64,000 nt of DNA from the NCBI RefSeq assembly GCF_032854445.1, contig NC_088299.1:9233608-9297607 (forward strand). Direction: 5' to 3'. Positions 13,001-23,040 of this stretch are shown one piece after another. Under the pieces are notes generated by a model. That model ran no database searches. It saw only the letters and a program-made list of their open reading frames with translations, and was not told the DNA's origin. Origin of the DNA: Liolophura sinensis (Eukaryota; Mollusca; Polyplacophora; Chitonida; Chitonidae). Within the stretch, counting starts at the first letter, position 1. Each line of letters starts with the position of its first letter. The translations under genes and the position numbers were made by a program.

Positions 13001-16000
13001 CATTTTGCATGAAACTGAATTATTCTGTTCAATAGAGTTGTCAGAACTGTGCAAGCATGGCAGATGTTCTGACATTTGGTCTGTGTCATTTATTTAAAAT
13101 GCCAGCACCATTCAATTGTTCTAATCTATGGTTTGACAGGCAAAGACCAAATAAAAATGTGAAAATTGACTTCTGAATTTGATTTAGCATGTTAGATGCA
13201 AATTTAACATGTTTTTTGTAGTTCAGCGCCACTAGACTGCTTCACTTGACAAAACTGTACATGTCCGCATATTCATCAGGGCAACAATTCATGCACATTC
13301 TTAAGTCTTAAGTCAAGAATTCATACACATCCCTAAGTCTTAAGTCAAGAATTCATACACATTCTTAAGTGTTAAGTCAACAATTCATACACAGCTACAA
13401 TTAAAACATTATGCTCTAGGAAGTTTAGAATTTGCACAGTGACTCTTTACTTCAAAACAATGTAATAACCACAATTTAAGTTCTTTCCTGTTTTGAGATT
13501 GGCTTTTTAAGCACTTTCAATTTATGACCTAATTATTTCTTTTTTTAAACATAAGAGCCCTGGGCCCCATTTCACAAAGCTTCATAAATATATTTTTCCT
13601 AACTTTTATTTCGTAATGACATTGCCTTATGACGCTATAACCAAGACGTCTTCAATGAAATATGACTTTGTGAAAGTTGTCATAACAAGTTGGACTAGCA
13701 AGAAGTTTACACAGACACAGTACTAAACTTCTGAGGTCAGTGATCAAAAGAAATAAATTCTTCTACACTGATCAGTTCATTTATTTATTCACTTTATGCA
13801 AGTTAAATGCTCTAATCGCATTTCTACACTTATACTGGGGCAGTGAGGAAACCATGTTTGAAAATCTCCAAAATAAAGACAAGACTGCTATGATCACTAT
13901 CCAGCTTTTCAGTTAACGCCATCTTGATAGATAACATCATGAAATGTAAGAAAGAGTTAACAACTGTAGTTATTGCACTACTTATAGGTAGAGTGTAAAG
14001 GGCCTGCCCAGACTGTATCAGGGATCTTAACGGAGTTCAAATTCCATAAATATGCAATGCCCAGGTCTGTGTGAAGCGTTGTTCAGGGGAGGTAATTCGC
14101 CAGGGATGAATTCCCAGAATTCTGCTATCACTACTTCCTCTTTCATCAATGAGATTAGATTCAATGATGGCATTCTAAGAGTCACACATAAAACTGTTCC
14201 TGCTAGAGTCCACATTACACAATTCCTTGCTATTTTGATAGAAACGTGTAGCCTGTAGGTGACAAACAATGCTGAATTTTCCAGAATTTCTAGACTTAAT
14301 TCCATCAGAGGTGCAGGTTGTGGTTTGTCCTTCAAAAGCTAGTACACAGAAAGCGTCGGTTCAGTCCTGGGCTTGGACAAGGAATCTGAAGATTTCCCCC
14401 ATTTGTTGGGCTTTGGTGACCATAAGTCATTGGCGAGGCTCATGGCAGCCATTTGTGCAATACATGTAGCCATTAAACAAACTATTCAATAAATTCTTAA
14501 AAAATATATACATTGAGTTTTCATTTAGACCACTTGAGATTTAAGGATTAATCACACATCTCTGGAGTTGCTACATGTATTTTACCTTCTCGGGCTGCTC
14601 AACTACAGCACTAAATTGAACTACAGATAAGATATATATGCGGATCCTGCTTTCACTTATTTTTTCATAAAATACTGACAATTGTTGCTTTATTTATGAA
14701 AAAATCCTCTTTAGGATGGTCTGTGCATAATGTACAAAATTCATATTACACATAGATCTCCTTGCTGAGACAATTGGTACAAGTACAGATGCTGCATTCC
14801 GAAGACTTCCATGTGTAAATAATGACCAATGGGAGCCAGGCTTTGCTCTGGTTTACTCCATACTGAAGTGTTTGCTATAGATGCCATCGGGACAACTTTA
14901 AATCAACCATTATAGACTCCAGCCCTGAAATTCTGCCAGCTTCAAGGGGGTTTGTTCAAAATCGGCCATGTGCCACTGATCCCTAGGCAGAAGATTTCCA
15001 CAGTTCGTCGGTTTTTCCATTAATTTTCGATGAAGTCTTAGCGCTAAATTTCTGCATGGTCGAGTTCTGTAACCCGTTGATTTTGTCATCTGCCACAACG
15101 AGCTCACAATCTGGTCAAGCGTGAAGAGAAGCCATGATGGGCTTTGGCACAAGTCAGAGAAAAACCATGTTGTAAAAACGTAAATAAATAAATCTGGGGG
15201 AAAAAGCCTAAGTTCAGCAACTTCTATCAAATGCAGGGCTTTGCAGGTGAACCAGTAAAGCGAGGAGAGGCAGTCATGCACTCAGATTCATCATTCAGTA
15301 AAACTTAGCCCACATCATCAATAAAATTTGAAAGTTGCTGAAGCTAAACATTGCAGGGATTTGAGGCGAAGAAGTTTACCAACATGATGAGAACACCATG
15401 TTTATATAAGCAAGGTTCCCAAGAATGAGGGACTGATCGATTATTTGTTGAACTCCATACTTTGACATATTTCACTTCTACAATGACAGAAAGTTTCATG
15501 GGTTTAATTATTTATTTATTTATTTATTTGATTAATGTTTTCCTTCGTACTCAAGTATATTTCACTCATACAATAGGAAACCAGGGAGAGCCCGAGGGAA
15601 ACCCATGGCTATCCGCATGTTGCTGGCAGACCTTCCCGCATACGGCTGGAGAGGAAACCAGCATGAGCGACCACATTTATGAGGAGCTACCTGGTCAACA
15701 GCCGCGGAGCTGTACCCACCCACCCCGATCCATCCATGGGGGAAGGAAACTGCTATGCTTACATTTATTCATCTACTTATTTGATTGTGTTTACACCGTA
15801 CTCAGAAATATTTCACTTATACGACATGGCAAGCATTATGGTACTGTGCTTATATGGTACTGTGTGCGGCAAGGCCAATACATCTGATTTATTTACATAT
15901 AGTTATTTGCTTGGTATCTTATGCCATGCTCAAGAATATTTATTTATTTTTTATTTTATTGGTGTTTCACTCCACACTCAAGAATATTTCACTTACACTA

Positions 16001-19000
16001 CGAAAGCCAGCATTACAGTGGGAGGAAACTAGGCAGAGCCCGGAGAGGAAGCCAGCATGAGCTGGACTTGAACTCACAGCATCGCAATGGTGAGAGGCTC
16101 CTGGGTCATTACGCTGCGATAGTGCGCTAATCAACTGAGCCACGGAGGCCCGTTAAGAATATATAAGTCATGTGACGGCAGCTGACATTATGGTCAGAGG
16201 TTACATCTGAGCCAATGCACTGATTTACTTGATAGCCATTTAACAACATACTCAAGAATTCTTCACTTATGGTGGTCAGTATTATGGCCGGAGGAAATAC
16301 AATTCTATGAAGCTGTTACAATGACACGGCTGAAATATTGCCAGCGTGGCATTAAGCAGATGTGTATACACCACCCCAGAACTGTATCGCCCCAAACAAT
16401 TTCCTGTGGCACGAAGGGAACGCATCACTGATACTATGTGCACTTTATGAGGCATACTGTTTTAAATCTCCTCAAGAAATTGACCTGTTTATCTGAATGC
16501 TGTCGGATCAATTTTGATTGATTTTGTAGGATATATAGGTACATTATTTAATGCCTTACTCAAAAACTTCTCTTTTACATATAAATGACAGTGTTCAGGT
16601 TTGCAGTCTTAGGTATTTGCGAATTATGACAGGGTAAAGTTTATGGAAACTGTTAGAGTAAAGTAATACAGCCTCAGGATTCTTTAGTCAAGCTGTACAT
16701 GTATGTACATTTACTTTTAACGAGAAAGCCTTGAAAGCCGTGTTTTATATGAGGGCCTAAATTCATTATCTGTAAAAGAATTAACACCCAACAAAAGCAA
16801 AATTAGGAGAAATTCTGAAATGTGGTGTTCAGAATAGCAAAAATCCAATGTAGAACGATGCACTGCATGCACAGGTAAGCTCTAAGCTGTGATGCCCCAA
16901 GGCGTATGCATTAGCATGCATGTCACGTGTACGACAGCCAAGCATTTGTTCAAACTGCGCACAGCAATTTGTAGATCAGCCTCAGGCGTCATGTAAGGCT
17001 TGGCGCCTGATCAATCATCCTAACACCTTTAGCTACAGACCTGTCCTGAGACGCTCGAGCGATTCCGTCACGCTTCGTTGCATTTGTCGTGCGTGCAATC
17101 ATTAACGAGGACGTATACCTGGCAGGATTGCTTTGATCATACAGTAAACATAATTGAAGTTTTACAATCAGCCATGTTGTAGATGAGGTGAAAATTATCT
17201 CTTTCTGCAGGCTAGATTTGTTTTTTCAGTGATGTACGTAATGGTTTGTACATATCGATACACATGTGTGTACCTGTACATGTACATGTGTATTGTAACT
17301 CTGTACATGTAGTACACCAAGATATACATGTACCCGTAGTCAAACATGTACACGTACACTGTGAATATACACGTAGTTACCTAGGACACATGTAATATTC
17401 CTTCCTTTTCCATCAAAAAGAGCAAAATTCAGATGAATAGCACCTAAGATTTATGATTTACTGAGCTACATTTAGTACATCATTATATTATATAAAATAT
17501 TGTTCGGGATAATCACTGGTTGCATACATACATATATATATATACATGTATATGGTTAAGCAGAATTTCTTGAGCACTCCAGCAGTACAGTAGTGATCTG
17601 TTTGAATATCCATAAAACTCTTGTCAACACCTGTGGTTATTAAATTGCATAGACATTTAACCCAGTTCTGTTGAAAAAGATTTTGAGCCCAATTTTATCG
17701 TACTTTTTGTTTAGATTTAATACGCTGGGAGCACTCAAGAAATCATACGTGTAAATTTATGTCAAATTTGTAATTGCATTAAACAGCAAAATCATGAACG
17801 GTTTCTTATTTTGGTCAACATCGTTTATCAGGTATAAAAAATATATTCACGAATGATTTTACACAATTTTCAGATGCTGTCACTTCATGCTGTTGTATTT
17901 CTTAATTATTATGATGTTTTGTATCAAGGTCGACGGAGGTGTATCAGGAGAAAATACAAGTCTTCCTTCATCTCAACTACACTCATTACATGTACATCAT
18001 GTAAATTTACATTATTATTGTTATTTTCAAATAAGAGCTATGAATTTTTGTGCCACATACATTGACATATTCATCCAAGTTTGATCTTTCAAATGTAACT
18101 CCTGCACTAAAGAGTTACACATCCTAATGCTGCCAAATACTGTTTGGTTTGAGTGAGTGAGTGAGTGTTTGGGGTTTAATGTCGTCAAACCTTTCCTTTT
18201 GCCATTTATAAAACAATGAACTCAAGTAAGCATAATGGAGACTTAAGGGACAGAATGGAAACTTGAGGGGAAAAAGAATGGAGAATTAAAAGACAGAATG
18301 TAGAGTTAAGGGGCAGAATGGAAACCTGAGGGGAAGAATGAAGAATTAAGGCGCAGAATGGAACCTTGACAGAAGAATGGAGAATTAAGGGGCAGAATGG
18401 AAACTTGAAGGAAGAATGGAGAATTAAGGGGCAGAATGAAAACTTGAGGGTAGAATGGAGAATTAAGGGGAAGAATGGAAACTTGAGGGTAGAATGGAGA
18501 ATTAAGGGGCAGAATGAAAACTTGAGGGTAGAATGGAAACTTGAAGGAAGAATGGAGAATTAAGGGGCAGAATGAAAACTTGAGGGTAGAATGGAGAATT
18601 AAGGGGAAGAATGGAAACTTGAGGGTAGAATGGAGAATTAAGGGGCAGAATGAAAACTTGAGGGTAGAATGGAGAATTAAGGGGAAGAATGGAAACTTGA
18701 GGGTAGAATGGAGAATTAAGGGGCAGAATGGGTAAACCTGAGAGGAAGAATAGAGAATTAAACGACAGAATGGAGAGTTAAGAGCAGGACCAGAGAATAA
18801 AGGTAGGACTGGTAAATCAAACGTAACAAGCATGGAGAGAAAGCTGTAGACAAAAGCTGTACACAAAAGCCGTACATGCGCACATACATGTTCAACACAG
18901 TAGGACTGGACATGGAATGGAACTATGCAGAGAACTGAACTGGAGGACTAGAGAATAATAAATAATGCTTCATACCTGAATGTTGTAATCTGCCCTCAGC

Positions 19001-19912
19001 TTTTTTCCTCAGGTATTCCTCTAATTCATCAGGGTCAGAGAAAATGGGGTCTTCATACCCATTGCTATCGTCCGAGACGCCATCCAATGATACATCTGAT
19101 CCCCTAACCACATGGTCCAGAGGTTCCTGAGGGTCAGGAGCCTTCTCCTCACCCACCTGACCAGGTGACTGCTTGTCAGGGTTACAGACATTCCCACCTT
19201 CATGAAGACTCTTCTGTGACAGATACTGTAAATAAGACTGAGCCATGACCATGGAAGAGTTTACCTGGAATGTCACATCACCGGCAATCTTTGCCGCACC
19301 TGTCGCAGCAGCTGACATCAGCCCGGCGACAGTCGATGCACTCATCACATTCACGTTGCCCTCACATTGCGACACACTTGCGTTGCCGCTTCCAGGCTCT
19401 AATGTAGCACTGGGCTGGGAAAAGCCAAATGGGCTGCTCTGGCCACTGGTCAAGTTATTGGGCGATACTGAAGGACTGGAACTTCCATAAGCCAACAAAC
19501 TGTTTCTGCATGATTCTACGCTGTCTTCTGCTGCTTTTGTATCTTGTGCGCATTTGTCATTGGTTTCCTCGGAGACCCCACTGCCTGGCTCCCGATGAGG
19601 GGACTGGTTATTGGGAATTATCTGGCCTTGCCCCGGCTGAGTGGCTGCGTCCTCATCTGACCAGGCAGGTGGCTCCAGTTTAGTACTAGCGTGACTGGCA
19701 CTGACCCCGTTTGCTGACAGCACAGTTGACATCTGTTTCAATGAGAACACCTCCTCGCGAATCACCACCATATCTGTCTCCGTGGCAACCGTGGGTTCAT
19801 CCGGAGAGGTCTTTGCTCCTTGGACAACTGCAGCGAGTCCATCCACCTCCTCTTTACGGCTTGCGTCTATCACTTCTCGTTCCAGCGGGGACTGAAGGAC
19901 TTCCGCTGTCAT
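4871..19912 (-). CDS. Pax: Pax-family (paired-domain) transcription factor, five coding exons, 1194 aa
   Basis: Spliced CDS: 19912-18976, 10750-10570, 10324-10187, 7644-7518, 7072-4871. The sum is 3585 nt, or 1194 codons plus stop. Intron phases are 1, 2, 2 and 0, and every junction restores the paired-domain frame. Product: an acidic, Ser-rich N-terminus (1-317), a paired domain at about 318-444 (PAI subdomain with NGRPLP and SHGCVSKIL; linker [17 protein letters not shown] subdomain with [10 protein letters not shown] and [11 protein letters not shown]), then a long Ser/Pro-rich tail. Paired domains bind DNA through two helix-turn-helix units, so a nuclear sequence-specific regulator is expected. 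PLDLS at residues 832-836 suggests CtBP co-repressor recruitment. No paired-type homeodomain or octapeptide is visible. NQYGREF replaces the usual NQLGGVF. From memory, Pax-beta (lophotrochozoan-specific) or eyegone-type are the likeliest subfamilies; orthology is inference. The Pax identity itself is very secure. Confidence 0.93.
7518..7644 (-). CDS. Pax: Pax coding exon 4: end of RED subdomain
   Basis: Acceptor TTCTTGTTTTAG precedes 7644; donor GAAGAT/GTGAGT lies at 7518/7517. It encodes residues 420-461: [20 protein letters not shown], then [22 protein letters not shown]. The C-x-x-x-x-PS-SSINRI-R signature is the recognition helix of the RED helix-turn-helix. The paired domain ends at about residue 444. 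Phase 0 exit joins directly to the Gly-Asp-Ser-Asp start of exon 5. Confidence 0.93.
7790..8515. repeat. 19-bp minisatellite in Pax intron 3, about 38 monomers
   Basis: Monomers are variants of GGCTGTATATAAGGAACTC (19 bp), in which TATAAGG alternates with TATGTGG and TATATGTAA. The monomers form longer composite blocks, for example 7800-7990 and 8000-8110. The frames open across it on both strands are repeat artefacts. Confidence 0.92.
9100..9870. repeat. Array of 9-21 bp GGTTATGATGGTGGATA units in Pax intron 3
   Basis: Units combine GGTTATGATGGTGGATATGG and GGATACAGTGGTTATGATGC, with occasional 9-bp GGTTATGGT insertions. One plus-strand frame reads Gly/Tyr-rich, another Val/Met-rich, and the minus strand reads His/Asn-rich. 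A 2-nt deletion at about 9738-9742 switches the frames, and no ATG lies in the Gly/Tyr frame, so coding is unlikely. The array lies inside the 2.5-kb intron between exons 3 and 4. Confidence 0.92.
10187..10324 (-). CDS. Pax: Pax coding exon 3: paired-domain linker and start of RED subdomain
   Basis: Acceptor TCTATTACAG precedes 10324; donor CAGAA/GTAAGT lies at 10187/10186. It encodes residues 374-418 plus part of codon 419: [18 protein letters not shown] (the minor-groove linker, close to consensus), then [17 protein letters not shown] and FAWEIRQ from the RED helices. Entry phase 2 completes Arg373 exactly, and exit phase 2 completes Lys419 with exon 4. It is too short and lacks an ATG, so it is only found by splicing logic. 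Confidence 0.93.
10417..10520 (+). mobile_element. SINE-A fragment inside Pax intron 2
   Basis: It matches the other SINE-A copies from CTCTCACCAATG through the B-box-like AGTTCAAGTCC, CTCATGCTGGCTTCCTC and GTGGGAAGGTCTG. It lies 50 bp from the paired-box exon 2 donor and fills nearly half of a 245-bp intron. Head and A/T tail are missing. Confidence 0.8.
10570..10750 (-). CDS. Pax: Pax coding exon 2: PAI subdomain of the paired box
   Basis: Acceptor TTGTTGCAG ends at 10751 and donor AACAG/GTATGA lies at 10570/10569. It encodes residues 313-373, including [28 protein letters not shown] and [12 protein letters not shown], which is the DNA-contacting beta-hairpin and first helix-turn-helix of the paired domain. 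NGRPLP, the RPC-ISRQL core and SHGCVSKIL are textbook Pax residues. The usual NQLGG-VF and IVELA are changed to NQYGREF and ILQLA, marking a divergent subfamily. The open frame continues 32 codons past the donor into intron 2. Confidence 0.95.
10751..13285. other. Pax intron 1, proximal part: mostly unique DNA
   Basis: No open frame of note. A possible MITE occupies 12782-12995. The rest is AT-rich unique sequence with scattered TACATGTA motifs. Confidence 0.6.
12782..12995. mobile_element. Possible MITE with CAGGGT termini
   Basis: It begins CAGGGTGTTCAAAAAGGG and ends ...CATTTAG-type sequence whose complement starts CAGGGTTTTCA. The ends are imperfect inverted repeats of about 25 bp resembling mariner-type termini. 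Inside is a direct duplication of GTAGCAGGCTGC..CAGCTGT. No clear TA duplication, so this is tentative. Confidence 0.35.
13286..13394. repeat. 32-bp tandem repeat, 3.4 copies
   Basis: AATTCATACACATTCTTAAG plus TCTTAAGTCAAG recurs at 13286, 13318, 13350 and 13382. Confidence 0.88.
13395..15507. other. Pax intron 1, central part: no gene seen
   Basis: Open frames up to 123 codons (14910-15281, minus) have no recognisable family and lack compatible splice context. The higher-GC block at 14930-15270 might be an old unclassified repeat. Confidence 0.5.
15508..15669 (-). mobile_element. SINE-A copy, 5'-truncated
   Basis: It reads from the (TTTA)n tail through CGTACTCAAGTATATTTCAC, GGGAAACCCATGGC and GACCTTCCCGCATACGG to AACCAGCATGAGC. 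The tRNA-like head is lost. The tail orientation places the SINE on the minus strand. Confidence 0.8.
15761..15842 (-). mobile_element. SINE-A tail fragment
   Basis: Contains TTATTTGATTGTGTTTACAC, CGTACTCAGAAATATTTCAC and AGCATTATGGTAC, the 3' third of SINE-A. It is one of at least three copies clustered within 700 bp. Confidence 0.7.
15939..16152 (-). mobile_element. SINE-A copy with tRNA-like head and internal deletion
   Basis: It runs from the T-rich tail through CTCAAGAATATTTCACTTAC and GGGAGGAAACTAGGCAGAGC to the head: GGACTTGAACTCACAGC (complement of the B box) and CAACTGAGCCACGGAGGC (complement of the A box). About 70 bp between the core and the head is missing compared with 43575-43834. 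Confidence 0.88.
16221..16302 (-). mobile_element. Degenerate SINE-A fragment
   Basis: TACTCAAGAATTCTTCACTTA, read in two parts, followed by CAGTATTATGGCCGGAGGAA aligns to the SINE-A tail with many substitutions, marking an older insertion. Confidence 0.55.
16303..18150. other. Pax intron 1, distal part: unique DNA with TACATGTA cluster
   Basis: At 17250-17400 GTACATGTAC-type palindromes are packed densely. A GC-richer block sits at 16900-17110. No exon with family similarity was found. Confidence 0.55.
18151..18190 (-). mobile_element. SINE-B tail fragment
   Basis: GAGTGAGTGAGTGAGTGTTT followed by GGGGTTTAATGTCGTC matches the 3' terminus of SINE-B (compare 37755 and 54656). Everything 5' of this is missing. 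Confidence 0.6.
18230..18800. repeat. 39-bp minisatellite in Pax intron 1
   Basis: Units pair AGAATGGAGAATTAAGGGG (19 bp) with CAGAATGAAAACTTGAGGGT (20 bp). About 14 composite units are strongly purine-rich on the plus strand. It begins under 200 bp from the exon 1 donor. Confidence 0.92.
18976..19912 (-). CDS. Pax: Pax coding exon 1 (N-terminal region, residues 1-312)
   Basis: The ATG at 19912 is preceded by an in-frame TGA three codons upstream and has G at -3, so this start is well supported. The exon encodes a 312-residue region rich in Ser, Glu and Ala with no recognised fold. An Ala-rich stretch ([14 protein letters not shown]) and an acidic segment ([17 protein letters not shown]) near the end look more constrained than the rest. 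It ends in CATTCAG/GTATGA at 18976/18975, phase 1; the split codon becomes GAC (Asp313) with exon 2. An N-terminal extension of about 317 aa before the paired domain is unusual, since most Pax proteins start close to it. Confidence 0.9.
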
Positions 19913-20337
19913 AGCGAGTCACAGGGACGTGAAAACAGTGCCGTCCGTCGTCGGTGCTGCTAGTTGACAGGGATCCTGCTGTAGTCTGGCTATGTCCACA
20001 GTAACCTACTCCTCCCCAGCTCCCTGGGCTGCAGACCATACCATCTGCTTTAATGGTGAAGTGTTTGCAGGGATAGGAAGCCAGGCTCCAGGCAGCCAAC
20101 TTTTCATAATCATTCAAGCATGATGAAACAGCCCATTTGAGATGCTGCCTTGTTGCTTGCCTGGGCTTCCTGCTATTCCAGCACGCCTGGTTGGCTTTCT
20201 ATGGAAGCTCGGTTCGTGCCATTATTTGCCAAACCCACAATAGACCGGATCTTTTTTCTGACGGAGGGGATCTGGGGTAAAGCATGAAGCATCAAGTTGT
20301 GTATTACTCGTCCCTTCAGTTGTTTGGCCGTGCCATT
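19913..20337 (-). other. 5' UTR part of the Pax exon, with upstream splice acceptor
   Basis: On the minus strand a run of ten T, then GTTTCCTGCAG, ends at 20338. This is a near-ideal polypyrimidine tract and acceptor. The 425 bases from 20337 to the ATG contain stops in the coding frame and short upstream ATGs (for example immediately at the junction, AATGGCACGG). I infer that this is the 3' part of an untranslated leader spliced from an upstream exon; the transcript could instead start within this stretch. Confidence 0.55.
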
Positions 20338-21654
20338 CTGCAGGAAACAAAAAAAAAATAATAATAATAGAATAAAAGAAAATTGAATAGAGAATGATTA
20401 AAGCGAGTTGATATGACATGAATGCGGACATAGCCAGGTGCGAATAAAACTGCTCAGCTCGAACATAACGAGTTGGGTAAAATGAGTTATTTAATAGCCT
20501 GGTTCTTAACTCGGCTTCTTGCACGAGTAAATAATAAGAAATTTTAATGAGGCTGTGGAAAACAAGCATAAGCAGTCTTGCCTATGGGCATAGCTAGAGT
20601 AAATTACACGGTGAACTAGACAGGTAATTGTGGTCAGGTGAAGGCTATATTTGTTAAGGTTTTCTTCTGAACGTTTGCAGGTCTGAGCCTGATAACAATA
20701 CCAGAATGATCTTTCTGTACTTCTGCCACGCTGCCTTGTAAACAGGTGAAAACCAAGCAAACAACAAATCATTCGCCTTAGAACTAATGCTGAACCGCCA
20801 ACTCTTTGGTAATTAGACATTTAACTCTCGCTGCAGGCACACGCATCAGATCTAAACATCTTAGTTGACACGCCAACCAGCATGCATTTGTTAAGAACGC
20901 TGTCTTCTGTCAGTAATATAATCTGATTAACACAGGGCCATATTGTTTTTCCCTTCTAACATTTTTATTCTTTTCTCCGCTTTAGCAATGTCTCAACTAG
21001 AAATCAAGGAAGGCAAATGTTAAACAAATGTCACAGGTCTAATCATTTGCACATATAATTCATTCCTTTGTTTAAATTTTATTTTTTCTCTGGCATCACA
21101 CTGGGTTTAATAATTAATTGGCTAGATTGCTGATGTTAGAACCTAATGAAATTAAGCTTATTACCAAGATTGCCACGTATTTTATGAAATTAGACAGATT
21201 AAAATTACAATAATTAAGGTACAGGTACCATACATTGTACTGCCTGAAAATAGAACAACAGAACTTTTACACATACAAGAAATAACTTAGACATTCACAT
21301 AAATACAGTTCAGTTTATATGGCTCTTGAGTTGAGAAATTACAAAGTAGTTGGAGCTTTATTGCCAGGAAGATTTAATACCCTATATTTTTACAGGCACA
21401 TTGTCAGTACCATAAACAATAATGTCAAGGGGAAAAAATGCTGAAGGTATTTCCCCTTATGAAATCAAGCTGTGCAGGTAACAGCCTTTCCTAATATCAT
21501 AGATCATAGATATGTGAATATCACGCGGATATCGCTGAAATACTGCCAAGGTAGAAGAAAGCCATAATCATTCACTCTCTCATTCATTCATATATGTCGG
21601 CAACTCCATGAATCTATGATGCCTTTTCTCCAAAGTTTTTGGTTGGCCAGTCAG
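20338..21654. other. Unique DNA immediately upstream of the Pax leader exon
   Basis: Pax intron or promoter-proximal region. There is an A-tract at 20347-20356 (polypyrimidine tract on the minus strand). Apart from that it is AT-rich unique sequence. No further exon is recognised. Confidence 0.5.
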
Positions 21655-22023
21655 AATGAATGAACGCATGCTTCGGGTTTTACGTCATGTAGTTAGCACC
21701 TTTTCAGTCATAAGACGAGGAGGAGTCATTAGGTATGTGTATAGACATGTACACCTTGTCTTCTTTTGGCAGGGTGAGTCCATACCACCAAAGTGCTGCC
21801 GTCACTGAAGTATCAAAACAAAGGCACCAGACATGATACTCCAACCAGTCACATTATACTGACACTGAGCCAATCAGTCCTCTTTCCTTGCTCTAACTTC
21901 TCAGTGCTGCAGTGTCACAAGTACCATTTTTGAAGTCTTTCCTATGACCCGGCCTGGGTTTGATCCTGGGTCCTCCGCCTTCGAGGCAGATGCTCCAAGT
22001 TAACCACTTGGCCACCGAAGTGG
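21655..22023 (-). mobile_element. SINE-C, near full length, tRNA-derived
   Basis: On the minus strand it starts CCACTTCGGTGGCCAAGTGG (A-box-like), followed by GGATCAAACCCAGGCC (B-box-like). It ends in a tail that shares TTTTCAGTCATAAGACG with the SINE-B core TTTTCAGTCATATGACG. So it has a different tRNA-like head joined to a related body; length about 369 bp. Confidence 0.7.
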
Positions 22024-22291
22024 TGGTTGATCAATTAGTGATCAGTCACTATGAATATGTGGCCCATACACGCAAATAAACCTAAATACAATTTCTAATT
22101 CACTTGTATCTCAAAGTCAAGTTTTCCCATCTGACTCACTCTTTACTACAGGCAACCAAAACTACTACACACGTACCTTAACTCATGTTTGTATTGGTAA
22201 CATGATATAACTGTTAACTGTTAATATCACTTTTAATTTATTCTTAGAGCTAAACTGTTGATTACTACAGGTGTTGTAATCTTGATATCAA

Positions 22292-22418
22292 TTTATTTAT
22301 TTATTTATTTGATTGGTGTTTTACGCCGTACTCAAGAATATTTCACTTATACGACGGCGGCCAGCATTATGGTGGGAGGAAACCGGGCTGAGCCCGGGGG
22401 AAACCCACGACCATCCGC
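22292..22418 (-). mobile_element. SINE-A insertion, truncated, with 13-bp target-site duplication
   Basis: It spans from the (TTTA)n tail to CCATCCGC. ATCTTGATATCAA flanks it exactly at 22279-22291 and 22419-22431. The near-consensus body and perfect duplication indicate a comparatively recent, LINE-type retroposition that stopped after about 127 bp. Confidence 0.93.
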
Positions 22419-22431
22419 ATCTTGATATCAA

Positions 22432-23040
22432 GGCCAAACCAATTTATATTTCTTTTTCACGGGCAGAATCACTATTTTTCAGGGTATAAAAATAAACTAT
22501 TGAATTTATGGTAAATGTAGACTGTCCCAGCAAGTTTTTCTCCAAATATCCTGTTTATTAGATCAGAAAATCTTAACAAAAAGGCAGGGGACTCATAAAA
22601 ATGTCTATGTCAAACGAAAGAAAAATTTGTATTATCAATTCCATTATTCATTGCAGGTATCAATATTTTACTCTAGACTCACCAGTAAAACACAAAAACA
22701 AAAATTAAAATGACAAGAGTCTTTTCCATCAAGTCCACCAGTACGGAAATTGCAATGTGCGTGGCACCCCCTCCTTGTAAGCCCCAGTCTACCAGTAAGA
22801 CATCAGGTCTACATTACATTACACCATCTATCATTATGACTAACAGCTTCTGACAGCTGACAAATCATGTTCATTTCTTTAACCCTTCAAAACGTAGATG
22901 ATAATTACACCTCCTAAGTGACTTAATAAAAGATGCACAGTACATGTACATGTACATACAGTACTTAAGTATGTAACACAACAGTTCTAATGCAATACTG
23001 TTCATACTGTTCAGACAAGAAATGTACTGAGAGACTGCAC
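22432..23040. other. Unique or old-repeat DNA
   Basis: The segment around 22455-22560 (GGCAGAATCACT.. to ACTGTCCCAGCAAGTTTTTC) resembles 45188-45300, so it is probably part of an unclassified dispersed repeat. No gene is seen. Confidence 0.45.

Noticed and set aside
15462-16130. Overlapping plus frames of 69-141 codons
   Set aside because: They run through clustered SINE-A copies and are antisense readings of the retroelements.
18306-18866. 186-codon minus frame with [12 protein letters not shown]-type repeats
   Set aside because: Translation of the 39-bp purine-rich minisatellite.
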